A stretch of 42,902 nt of DNA from contig CAJODF010000015.1 in the NCBI GenBank assembly GCA_905233555.1, positions 1-42,902 of the forward strand, in the 5' to 3' direction. The stretch is from an uncultured Prevotella sp. (GTDB lineage: Bacteria > Bacteroidota > Bacteroidia > Bacteroidales > Bacteroidaceae). A model generated the notes under the pieces. It was not told the DNA's origin. It did no database searches and saw only the letters and a list, made by a program, of their open reading frames with translations. The translations under genes were made by a program, and so were the position numbers. Shown here piece after piece: positions 8,495 to 17,411 of this stretch (position 1 is its first letter; each line of letters starts with the position of its first letter).

Positions 8495-11400
8495 TTACAA
8501 GTTACAGGTGACGGCCTTACCGTTGTAGTCCACCATCACGCCCTCGGGATTTTCGAGGTTCAAGGGCTTCGGCGCATCCTTAGATACCAATACCACATTG
8601 AAGCGACGGTTCTTCAGCATACCTGGGAACTGTCCCTTGCGTGTTGAGAACGATACGGTCTTGGCTGCATCGTCGTAAGTGATATCGATAGTGGCATATT
8701 TGCCCTTCTCGTAGTTATAGTTGGTGCCTTCGTCCTCGTAGAGTTGGAAGGTGCCGTTCTGTCCGGCATAGATGTAGAGGTTGATGAGTTCTGCTGGTTT
8801 CTCATCGCTCCACTCCATCTCAGGACCGAAGGGGATGATGGCTCCCTCGCGTACGAAGATGGGAATCTGCTCGTAAGGCGCATCGACCACGAGGCGCTGA
8901 CCGCCCTTGATATACTCATTGGTATAGAGGTTATACCAGCCGCACTGTTCTGGGAAATAGACTGAGCGGTTGCGAGCCTTGTAATAGCCGACGGGACAAG
9001 CCATCAGGGCAGGACCGAACATCCACTGGTTACCGATATCTTCGATTTCCTTGTCGCCATTGAAGTCCATCACCAACGGACGCATCAGGGTGTAGTCCTT
9101 GAAGTGGGCCCAGCCTGCCATCGAATAGAGATAAGGCATCAGGCGATAGCGCAATTTGTCGTAATAGACAAATGACTTGTAGGCAGGATGCTCATCGGGT
9201 GCAATATTCCAGATTTCACGCAACGGCCACTGACCATGCGAACGGAACAGAGGGATAAAGGTACCGAACTGGTTCCAACGGGTCTGCAACTCGCGCCACT
9301 CCTTCAGGTCCTCGTTCTCCTGACCCGTACGGTCGAAGAGTTGCTGGGCAGCCACATAACGGTTCTCCACACAGAAGCCTCCCTGGTCCATGCCCCAGAA
9401 GGGAACACCGGAGATGGAATAGTTGAGTCCTGCCGTCATCTGGGCACGCATATCCTCCCAACGGGTGCCGATATCGCCACTCCAGGTAGCGGTTGAGAAA
9501 CGCTGTTCGCCTGCAAATCCACTACGGGTGAGGAGGAACACACGAGGCTCGTTGGCCTTACCCTTCCAGACAGAACGCTGACCATTGTAGATGGCATCGG
9601 CATTGACGGTGCTATAGGCATTGAAGTATTCCGTAGAGGTGCCTAAGGCTGTAGGACCAGAAAGGGCCTTGCGATACCACATGGGGGTACAGTCGCGCAC
9701 ATTGGGCTCTGAGGCATCCATCCACCAAGCGTCAACACCGGCAATACCGTCGTGGTTGTATTTCGTATAGAGGTTCTCGTCCATCTGACGCCAGAACATC
9801 TTGCGGGCGCCGGCATCGTAGGCATCGTAGAAACCATTGGTGTAGCCGGGACCCACCCAGTCGTGGATATCATCCGTGGGCGACTGGATATACATCCAAC
9901 CCTTGGCATCGAGTTCCTTGTAGTTGTCCGTATTGCAATAGAACTTCGGCCACACGGAGATCATAAAGCGTCCGTGCATCTGATGCACATTGTCGAGCAT
10001 CTGCTGCGGATTAGGATAGCGAGACGCCTCAAACTGATGACTGCCCCACTGGTCCTCGGGCCAGTAGTTCCAATCCTGCACGATATTGTCGATGGGGATA
10101 TGACGCTTGCGGAACTCAGCGAGGGTTCCTTCAATCTCATCCTGCGTCTTGTAGCGCTCCCGACTCTGCCAGAAGCCCAGTACCCATTTGGGATAGAGCG
10201 AGGCCTTACCGGTCAGGGTGCGATAGCCGGAAACGACCTGGTCGAGATTCTCGCCTGCGATGAAGTAATAGTCCATATCCTTGGCCATCTCGCTCCAGAC
10301 GGAGAGTTTCCCACGTTCCTCATCGCTACGGGGCTCTGCCACACGCAGGCCGCAATAGGCCTCGCCACCATCGGGCTGCCACTCGATGCGCAGTTGGACA
10401 CGCTTCTTCTTCTCCAACGTCACCTCAAACTTATAGGCATTAGGGTTCCAAGATGTGCGCCAACGCTCAGGCACCACTTCCTTGCCGTCGATATAGACCT
10501 TGATATAGCCTGAATAATACAGAATGAACTGGAACAACTCCTTCTGACCCTTACACTGACAGTTGCCCTTACAGTCACAGCGGCCGCCATCGCAGCATTT
10601 GGGTTCGATGAAACCCTCATAGATCACATTGGCACCAGCCAACTGGAAGCCCTTGGGGAAGTTCTTGATGCCGCCATTATCGGTCTTCAGGGCGATGGCA
10701 GACTTCTCAGGTGTGCCGTATTCATAATAAATGGAATCCTCGTCGCGCACCAATTTCCTGCCCATCCTGTCGATATAGGTACCAGTGAGATGGCCCTTAT
10801 TGCCCTGCTTGTCGTAGAGACGGAAGGCACGGTTGAGTTGCAGGTAGTCGTTGGGATTACCGAAACGGCAATAACTGTACGAATCCCACAGCAGACCGTA
10901 GTTCTTATTCGAGAGCACAAAGGGGATGCTCACTTTGGTATTATACTGGAACAAGTCCTCGTTCTTGCCCTTCATATTGAATTCCTCGCTCTGGTGCTGA
11001 CCCAGTCCGTAGAAGGCCTCGTCGTCGGGCGAGTCGAACTTCATCTGCCAGGTGAGCCCGTGCTTCTGTTCCTCAGGCACAGTATAACCTGTCTTCATAC
11101 CCAGTTCGCGCTCAGGCACAGTGAAGTCCCAGAACTGCTTACCGTCCTTAGCCTCCTTCAGTAACGCTTTGCCTTCTGCATCGAAGAACGTCACCTCGCC
11201 AGTGGCCTTCGACACCACGGCCTTCACGTTCTCGGCCTTTACCACCACAGCGTCGCCCTCCTCACTCACGGAGTATGAGCCCTTGGCTGGTGCCGTTTGC
11301 GGCACAATCATCAACGAGGCAGGCTTCTCGGGCAATGCCTCCTTCGAGGTGGCACGCACTCGGATGATGTTACTGTTCATTACTTCCAGACGGACCACTT

Positions 11401-11515
11401 TTGCCTGGCCTCCGTCAGGACGGATAGTCACCGTGTTACCATTGGTCTGCACCTCAGCCGCCATCAACATTCCTGTCACCAGCAGGGCAGACACCATACA
11501 TAGTAGTTGCTTCAT
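8495..11515 (-). CDS. GH31 alpha-xylosidase with PA14 insert (xyloglucan type), secreted
   Basis: This 1006-residue enzyme has a signal peptide (to about 20), an N-terminal beta-sandwich, a PA14-like insert (about 240-400) and a GH31 barrel (about 440-800) with C-terminal beta domains. The nucleophile is D600 in WWMDASEPN and the acid/base is D681 in WSGDIGTRW. This layout and these motifs match xyloglucan-specific GH31 alpha-xylosidases of the CjXyl31A/BoGH31A group, whose PA14 domain lengthens the substrate cleft. Expected action is removal of the non-reducing-end xylose from xyloglucan oligosaccharides. Odd point: within the PA14 insert residues 307-321 contain six cysteines, unlike the rest of the protein. 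It sits third in the operon, 29 bp after the sensor-ATPase gene. Confidence 0.9.
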   Translation of the reverse strand: MKQLLCMVSALLVTGMLMAAEVQTNGNTVTIRPDGGQAKVVRLEVMNSNIIRVRATSKEALPEKPASLMIVPQTAPAKGSYSVSEEGDAVVVKAENVKAVVSKATGEVTFFDAEGKALLKEAKDGKQFWDFTVPERELGMKTGYTVPEEQKHGLTWQMKFDSPDDEAFYGLGQHQSEEFNMKGKNEDLFQYNTKVSIPFVLSNKNYGLLWDSYSYCRFGNPNDYLQLNRAFRLYDKQGNKGHLTGTYIDRMGRKLVRDEDSIYYEYGTPEKSAIALKTDNGGIKNFPKGFQLAGANVIYEGFIEPKCCDGGRCDCKGNCQCKGQKELFQFILYYSGYIKVYIDGKEVVPERWRTSWNPNAYKFEVTLEKKKRVQLRIEWQPDGGEAYCGLRVAEPRSDEERGKLSVWSEMAKDMDYYFIAGENLDQVVSGYRTLTGKASLYPKWVLGFWQSRERYKTQDEIEGTLAEFRKRHIPIDNIVQDWNYWPEDQWGSHQFEASRYPNPQQMLDNVHQMHGRFMISVWPKFYCNTDNYKELDAKGWMYIQSPTDDIHDWVGPGYTNGFYDAYDAGARKMFWRQMDENLYTKYNHDGIAGVDAWWMDASEPNVRDCTPMWYRKALSGPTALGTSTEYFNAYSTVNADAIYNGQRSVWKGKANEPRVFLLTRSGFAGEQRFSTATWSGDIGTRWEDMRAQMTAGLNYSISGVPFWGMDQGGFCVENRYVAAQQLFDRTGQENEDLKEWRELQTRWNQFGTFIPLFRSHGQWPLREIWNIAPDEHPAYKSFVYYDKLRYRLMPYLYSMAGWAHFKDYTLMRPLVMDFNGDKEIEDIGNQWMFGPALMACPVGYYKARNRSVYFPEQCGWYNLYTNEYIKGGQRLVVDAPYEQIPIFVREGAIIPFGPEMEWSDEKPAELINLYIYAGQNGTFQLYEDEGTNYNYEKGKYATIDITYDDAAKTVSFSTRKGQFPGMLKNRRFNVVLVSKDAPKPLNLENPEGVMVDYNGKAVTCNL

Positions 11516-11544
11516 TTTTCTTTTATGTTTTAGTTTAACGCTTA

Positions 11545-14500
11545 TTAGTCTATAATCACGGCCTCTTCGATGTCGGGATCCTCTATCGGGAGGGAGATGG
11601 TAAACACCGTTCCGCCACCGGGATTGTCATCGGCCTTGATCGTGCCGTGATGGGCATCGACGATTTGCTTCACCTTGTCGAGTCCGAGATTTTCGGATTC
11701 ATCACCGAGGAAAGGCTCAAACATGTGGGTTTTATGTTCGTCGGGGATACCGATGCCATTGTCGGCCATCAGGAGAGCCACACGCTCGGGTGATGGTTTC
11801 AGGACAGTCACCTGCACCTTGCAGAGAGAGGGCCCGAACTTCACCGAATTCCTCATCAATATCTCAAAGACCCTGCGGATCTGTTCTGCATCGAAAGCCA
11901 TCAGAATGGAGTCGCTCGGTGAGCCGAACGAGAGTTTCAGTTTCTTGTCTTCCGTCGGCTGGTAATTGTCGCAGAGGTTCTTCATGAAGGCCACGATGTC
12001 GCCCTTGCTGCGATGAATCTCCAACTGTGGCATCTTAGCAGTCATGATGCCCTGGTTGTCAATAGCCTCCGACTCGTGGATAACCTCTACCACACTATCA
12101 GGGTTCGCGGCCTGCTGGCGGTGCTGGTTCTCCTTTATTATCTGGGCGCGCATCTCACTCATCCACTGATGTTTGTCCTGCTCACGGCGCAGTTGTTCCA
12201 TATCGGCACGCTCCTTCTGTTTCTTCAGATACCACCTCACAAAGAGCCAAGCACCACTGGCTATCAGAAGCATATAGAGCAGAATCATCCAGCGTGTGCG
12301 ATAGAGCGGCGGCAGGATGGTAATCTCCAACTGACTCTCCTCCTCGCCCAGCGTGCCGTCGCCATTGAGGATACGTACACAGAGGGTATAGGAACCAGCG
12401 CGAAGGGAGTTGTAGGTGATGTTCGGGTTCTGCGACGAGGTACGCACCCAGTTCTCGTTGAAGCCCTCCAACTTATAGGCAAAGCGCTTACGGTTGTTCA
12501 CCACCACTTTATTGGTAGATAACTGGATGGTAAACTGGTCGTTGTATTTCAGGGTGAGTTCACGGCAAACGTCGAGGGCCTCATCGAGGATGACACGTCC
12601 CTTAAATTCATGACCCACCTGCACATCCTGGTCGAAGATCTGGAGGCCGCTGAACACAGGCCGTTCGTCGCTCTTCTTATCCTGCAGGAGCGAGGGGTCG
12701 ATGATATCCAGTCCGCCCTGTCCGCCGACGAGCACCTTACCGTCACGGGTGAGCCACGTGCTGCGCTGGTTGTAGGTGGCCTTCTGCAGACCGTCGCCAC
12801 TATTGTAACTGCGTATGGAGAAGTTCCACTCCCCGTTCTCCGACTGCTGCGGCACGATGCGCGAGACACCGTGATCGGTCACGGCCCAGATATTGTGCTT
12901 CTTGTCCTCCAGTAGCGAATTGACACTCGAACCCAGCAGACCGTCGCTCATATCGAGGAGTGTCTGATACTTGGTCTTCTGGTCATAGACGATGATACCG
13001 ATGTTGGACCCGTGCCAGATGAGCCCACGACTGTCCTCGATGACATAAGTCGTAGAACCGGGGGTGATTGGCGCATCGGGATTCTGGGGGATGACCTGGT
13101 TGATGAGTTTACGGGTCACGGGGTTCACCAGCGAATAGTAATAGCCCGAGCCCACCATCAGCCAGCCTTTCTTGTTCCAACTCAGCGAGTTCAGGTAGTC
13201 GCCTGCCACGACGCTGTTCTTCGAGTCCCACGTCGTGAACTTCCCTGTCTTGGGGTCGAGCATCTGCAAACCGCCGCCGAGGGTACTGAGCCACATACGG
13301 CCCCACTTGTCCTCGTTGAGCGCCCACACACTGTTGTTGGCCAACTCGCCCGGCTTTCCTGTCGCCTGAATATTCACGATCGTAGCCTGTGTGTGGTCGG
13401 AGGCCGAGGGGATGGCGTGCGACAGGCCGCCGTTGTACGAACCAAACCAGAGGGTACCGTCGTGGGCGGGCCACGAACCGACGACGATGTTGCTCGCCAG
13501 TCCGCTGTTGTCCTTCGTGAAGTGGTTCACCACCTCGTTGGTCTTGGGATTATAGACGAGGATACCCACATCGTTGGTTCCGAGCCAGTAATTGCCGTAC
13601 TTATCCTCGCTGGCGGTGGTGATATCGCCCAGTTCGATGCTCTTCAGACTGGCGACACCCGGGATATACTGGTTGACGCCGTTCTTATACGACCCGATCC
13701 ACACGGTGTTTCGGTTGTCGAGATAGAGCGTGCGCAGCGTATTGTCGCTGAGCGAGGTCTCGTCATGCTTGTTGTTGAGGAACTGCTTCCACTGCCGGTT
13801 CTTCAAATCCACCACCACGAGTCCGTCATGATCGCAGCCCAGCCAGAGGCAGTCGTTCTTATCCACGAGCATGCTCCACATCTGCAGGTGTTCTGGGAAA
13901 TCGTTGATACCTCTGTAGGCCAGATAGTCGTTGATGGAGCCATACCACTTTTTCTGCTTCTGGTCATAGACATACATGAATGAAAGCACATTACACCAGA
14001 TATTGCCGTTGTTATCGACAAAGAGACGATATTCCTGATTCTCGATGCCGCCTGCTTGGTGCATCCAGGGATCGACCCAATCGACCTCGCCCTTGTCGCC
14101 GTTGAGGCAAGCCAGTTCACCGTTGAAGGTCACCACCAGCAGCCAGTCGCCCCACTCCGCCACAGTCGAAATGCCGTAGTCCGGGCTGAACTCATTAGCC
14201 CCGTAGCCTATCTTGATCTTCGTAAACTTCTTGTCACCCTTGCGATCGGGATGGTAGCAATAGATGGCATTCTCAAAGTCCTTCACCCAGAGACGGCGCT
14301 TCGAGTCGATAAAGAGCCATTCTATATTACAGTTCAGGCCCATCTTGGCGAGTACTCTGGCCGCATTGCGGTCGAAGGTCTCCGTCGCAGGGTCATAGAC
14401 GCAATAGCCCATGCCCTGCCTCATCCACAACTTGCCGTCGGCAGCCTCATAGATGCGGTCGCAATAGCTGTCTCGCATCGACGTGGTGTCACGTGGGTTC

Positions 14501-14730
14501 GAGAAGAAAGTCTTCACCCGGTAGCCGTCATAGCGGTTCAGACCGTATGGGGTACAGATCCACACAAACCCACGGGAGTCCTGGTATATATAATTGATCT
14601 GCGAACTCGACAGGCCCTCGGGTGTATCCAACCGACGGAACTTCATGTCGGGAATCAAGGACGTCTGAGCCGTCACACTGAGGCTGACGGCCAGCAGACA
14701 CAGGGTTATCAGTTTCTTCATATTATTCAT
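11545..14730 (-). CDS. HTCS-type sensor with ATPase domain but no histidine box, receiver or AraC domain
   Basis: This 1061-residue protein has a signal peptide, then two seven-bladed propellers made of reg_prop repeats (the first starts with GLSSSQINYIYQDSRG), a Y_Y_Y domain (about 735-810), a membrane helix (about 814-832) and a C-terminal GHKL ATPase domain (about 945-1050). The N box has RNSVKFGP and the G1 box DNGIGIP (991-997). In a normal HTCS a dimerisation helix with S-H-E-x-R-T-P follows the membrane helix, and a receiver and AraC domain end the protein. Here the linker (about 833-945) shows no such box and the protein stops after the ATPase. Its ATG overlaps the TGA of the upstream paralogue (ATGA); a second start, MKKLITLC, lies three codons in. 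It probably senses oligosaccharides in the periplasm. Confidence 0.88.
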   Translation of the reverse strand: MNNMKKLITLCLLAVSLSVTAQTSLIPDMKFRRLDTPEGLSSSQINYIYQDSRGFVWICTPYGLNRYDGYRVKTFFSNPRDTTSMRDSYCDRIYEAADGKLWMRQGMGYCVYDPATETFDRNAARVLAKMGLNCNIEWLFIDSKRRLWVKDFENAIYCYHPDRKGDKKFTKIKIGYGANEFSPDYGISTVAEWGDWLLVVTFNGELACLNGDKGEVDWVDPWMHQAGGIENQEYRLFVDNNGNIWCNVLSFMYVYDQKQKKWYGSINDYLAYRGINDFPEHLQMWSMLVDKNDCLWLGCDHDGLVVVDLKNRQWKQFLNNKHDETSLSDNTLRTLYLDNRNTVWIGSYKNGVNQYIPGVASLKSIELGDITTASEDKYGNYWLGTNDVGILVYNPKTNEVVNHFTKDNSGLASNIVVGSWPAHDGTLWFGSYNGGLSHAIPSASDHTQATIVNIQATGKPGELANNSVWALNEDKWGRMWLSTLGGGLQMLDPKTGKFTTWDSKNSVVAGDYLNSLSWNKKGWLMVGSGYYYSLVNPVTRKLINQVIPQNPDAPITPGSTTYVIEDSRGLIWHGSNIGIIVYDQKTKYQTLLDMSDGLLGSSVNSLLEDKKHNIWAVTDHGVSRIVPQQSENGEWNFSIRSYNSGDGLQKATYNQRSTWLTRDGKVLVGGQGGLDIIDPSLLQDKKSDERPVFSGLQIFDQDVQVGHEFKGRVILDEALDVCRELTLKYNDQFTIQLSTNKVVVNNRKRFAYKLEGFNENWVRTSSQNPNITYNSLRAGSYTLCVRILNGDGTLGEEESQLEITILPPLYRTRWMILLYMLLIASGAWLFVRWYLKKQKERADMEQLRREQDKHQWMSEMRAQIIKENQHRQQAANPDSVVEVIHESEAIDNQGIMTAKMPQLEIHRSKGDIVAFMKNLCDNYQPTEDKKLKLSFGSPSDSILMAFDAEQIRRVFEILMRNSVKFGPSLCKVQVTVLKPSPERVALLMADNGIGIPDEHKTHMFEPFLGDESENLGLDKVKQIVDAHHGTIKADDNPGGGTVFTISLPIEDPDIEEAVIID

Positions 14731-17222
14731 AGATTTATTTGTCTTGTCTTATTCAGTGCATACCTCCAGACGAGGAACATCAGCGCCAATACCAGCACGT
14801 AGAGCGCCCACGCCCACCACGAGAGATACCAGGGCGACTCGATGATAATGTCGAGTTCACTCTCCTGCTCACCCATCGTGCCGTCGTCCTTCAGCATACG
14901 CACACAAAGGGTATAACTGCCTGAGGGCAGCGACATATAGGTGATGTCGGGATTGACGGCTGTGGTCTTGATCCACTTGTCGTTGAAGCCCTCCAACTGG
15001 TAGATAAAGCGTGTGGCATTATTCACACCACCATTGTCCGAGGCCATGTGTATCGTAAACTGGTTCTCGCCGTAGCGCAGTCTGATCTTGCGCTGCATGT
15101 CGAGGGCCTCGTCGAGGATCACTCGCCCGTCGTAGGGCACGCCGACTTCCACTTCCTGATCGAAGAGCACCAGTCCGCTGAAGACCGGCTTTTCCTGATT
15201 GTCGCCATTGCCCAGTTTCAGGGTACTGATGATGTCCAGTCCGTCCTGTCCGCCCAGCAGCAGGTCCCCACTACGGGAGCAGAAGATGGCACGCTGGTTG
15301 AACGGCCCGGGCTGGAGACCGTCTCGGTCGTTGAAATTACGAATCGTAAAGGTCCATGTGCCGTCCTCCTGCTGCTGAGGCGTGATGTTCGAGAGACCGT
15401 GATCGGTGGCCACCCACATCGTGTGTTGCGTATCCTCGGTGACGGAAACGGCATTCGAGCCATACAGCCCCGACTTCATGTCGAGCAGCGTTTTTTGACC
15501 TGTCTTACGGTCGTAGATGACCACACCCGAGGGCGAACACTGCCAGAGCAGCCCCCGACTGTCCCAGACGGCCTGAGTGGTAGCCGTCGAGACCGTGATG
15601 GCCTTTGGCGAGTCATCCAGGGGGAAGGTGCCGTTGATGACCTTGAAGTTACCCGGGTGAATCAGAGCATAGTATTCCGAGTTACCCAACAGGATCCAAC
15701 CGTTACTGGCCGTAGAGATACTATTGGTCCAGACCGTGTTCAGCACAGAGTTCTCCGTCGTGAAGGAACGCTGCTGCCCGGTCTTCTTGTCGATCCTGAC
15801 GGCACCGCCACCGAGCACACCTACCCAGATGTTGCCCCACAGGTCTTCGGTGATGCCCCAGATGTTATTGGTCATAAAGGCACTGCCCGCATCCGTCGAA
15901 CGGTAGTTCTTCCACGTCCCGTTCTTATACTGCAGCAGGCCGCCTTCGTAGGTACCAAACCACAGACTGCCGTCGCGACTGGCATAACTGCCCACAATGA
16001 TGTCACTGGGCACACCGAGGCTCTGCTTCGTAAAGGTCTCCACAGGCTCCAGCGTCTTCGGATCCATCTTGATGATACCACCGTCGTTACGTCCCAGCCA
16101 GTAGTACCCCTGCTGGTCCTCGGTCATCGTGTTGATATCGCCCACGGCCAGACTCTTGAAGTTCGACAGGGCCTCAGAACACATGGCCACGCCGTTCTTA
16201 TAACTCGCCAGCCACATCCGTCCCAACTGGTCCAGATACAGGTGCTTGATGGTAATATCGGGCAGCGAGGTGTCGTCGCCCTTCACATTGGTGAACTGGC
16301 GCCACTCTTTGTTGTCGAAGTCGAGCACCAGCACGCCGAGGTGGTCGGTCGCCACCCAGAGCAGTCCCTTCGCATCGTAACAGACCTCCCACACCAGGAT
16401 ATCGTCGGGCACATTCTCAAAGCCACGTGCCCTCATCAGTTCGGTGAGCGACGTAAACCAACGGTTCTCCTTCTTCATGTAGATATACGTGCCCGTCGAG
16501 TGGGTGATCACCCAGATATTGTCTTCCTTGTCAACCGTTACCCAATAGTCGTTGTAGGCATCCAGCGCCCGCTTCACATGGTCGTTGCGCCACACCACCT
16601 TCCCCTTGGGACCGTCGATACACAGCAGTTCGCCGTAGGTGGATACCATGATCATACCCTCCTTGCTCTCCGTATAGGCCGAGATGCCGAACTCCTTGGG
16701 GAACTCGTCGTCCTTATAGCCGAACTGCAGGTGCTTCAGATTCTTGGAAACAGGGTCATAATAATAGAAACCGTCCTCGTAGGTCTTCACCCAATAATTC
16801 TTCTTCGAGTCGAGGTGAATACTTTCAATACTTCCGATGATTCCCTGTTGGCTCAGCCATCGGGCCGGCGTACGGTCCACCTTCTCCGTCACGGGGTCAT
16901 ACACGGTATAGTTCATGCCCTGCTTCAGCCAGAGCCGTCCGCCGTAACCCTCCTGTATCTCATCCACACGGTTGTTACGCAGCGAGGTCGTATCCTTGTC
17001 GTACGAGAAGTAGGTACGTATCCGATAACCGTCGTAGCGATTCAGACCGTAGCCCGTACCCAACCACACGTAACCTCTTGAGTCACGCAGGATACTGCTC
17101 ACCATCGAGTTCGACAGTCCCTCTCTGGTGTCGAGACGTCGGAATTTCATATCAGGTATAACGCCGGCACTGGCTATCGCCAGAATAAGGCACATTACCA
17201 ACAGGGCAAATAGTCGTTTCAT
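14727..17222 (-). CDS. Sensor-only HTCS-type protein ending right after its membrane helix
   Basis: This 831-residue protein is a tandem paralogue of the next gene: both open with an almost identical stretch around PDMKFRRLDT and share the propeller and Y_Y_Y sequence throughout. It has a signal peptide, the double reg_prop propeller, a Y_Y_Y domain (about 715-790) and one membrane helix (about 798-822). Only about nine residues (NKTRQINL end) follow in the cytoplasm, so the kinase, receiver and DNA-binding parts of an HTCS are absent. The end is not a window artefact: the stop overlaps the next ATG as ATGA. It is the first gene of the six-gene operon, with a strong promoter at 17251-17282. 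A role as co-receptor for the neighbouring sensor-ATPase protein is an inference. Confidence 0.88.
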   Translation of the reverse strand: MKRLFALLVMCLILAIASAGVIPDMKFRRLDTREGLSNSMVSSILRDSRGYVWLGTGYGLNRYDGYRIRTYFSYDKDTTSLRNNRVDEIQEGYGGRLWLKQGMNYTVYDPVTEKVDRTPARWLSQQGIIGSIESIHLDSKKNYWVKTYEDGFYYYDPVSKNLKHLQFGYKDDEFPKEFGISAYTESKEGMIMVSTYGELLCIDGPKGKVVWRNDHVKRALDAYNDYWVTVDKEDNIWVITHSTGTYIYMKKENRWFTSLTELMRARGFENVPDDILVWEVCYDAKGLLWVATDHLGVLVLDFDNKEWRQFTNVKGDDTSLPDITIKHLYLDQLGRMWLASYKNGVAMCSEALSNFKSLAVGDINTMTEDQQGYYWLGRNDGGIIKMDPKTLEPVETFTKQSLGVPSDIIVGSYASRDGSLWFGTYEGGLLQYKNGTWKNYRSTDAGSAFMTNNIWGITEDLWGNIWVGVLGGGAVRIDKKTGQQRSFTTENSVLNTVWTNSISTASNGWILLGNSEYYALIHPGNFKVINGTFPLDDSPKAITVSTATTQAVWDSRGLLWQCSPSGVVIYDRKTGQKTLLDMKSGLYGSNAVSVTEDTQHTMWVATDHGLSNITPQQQEDGTWTFTIRNFNDRDGLQPGPFNQRAIFCSRSGDLLLGGQDGLDIISTLKLGNGDNQEKPVFSGLVLFDQEVEVGVPYDGRVILDEALDMQRKIRLRYGENQFTIHMASDNGGVNNATRFIYQLEGFNDKWIKTTAVNPDITYMSLPSGSYTLCVRMLKDDGTMGEQESELDIIIESPWYLSWWAWALYVLVLALMFLVWRYALNKTRQINL

Positions 17223-17250
17223 TTTAGAGTCACTTCGTTAGAAATTGCTA

Positions 17251-17282
17251 CAAAATTAGAAAAAAAACGCGACACAGACAAA
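17251..17282 (-). promoter_or_regulatory. Promoter of the six-gene sensor/glycosidase operon
   Basis: On the minus strand TTTG (17279-17282), 20-bp spacer and TAATTTTG (17251-17258) fit the consensus. It is the only good promoter seen for the genes from 17222 down to 2211, since all gaps in the operon are 30 bp or less. It is divergent from the xylE promoter, with 36 bp between the two -33 elements, so one regulator could control both. Confidence 0.72.
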
Positions 17283-17318
17283 CTTTCTGCAAAAAAAGTA
17301 CGTATAAAGGGTAAAATA

Positions 17319-17350
17319 TTTGGTGTTTTCACAGAAAAACTATATTTTTG
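17319..17350 (+). promoter_or_regulatory. Promoter of the XylE-like symporter gene
   Basis: TTTG at 17319-17322, 20-bp spacer, TATTTTTG at 17343-17350. Expected leader is about 55 nt to the ATG at 17412. Confidence 0.72.
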
Positions 17351-17411
17351 CACAGAATTTCCGAAAACCAAGAGATATAGATGCAAATTATTATTCAACA
17401 ACTATAACATT

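Noticed and set aside
15048..17081. A 677-codon plus-strand frame opposite the sensor-only gene
   Set aside because: It is a long antisense shadow caused by codon composition; the minus strand holds clear propeller and Y_Y_Y sequence.
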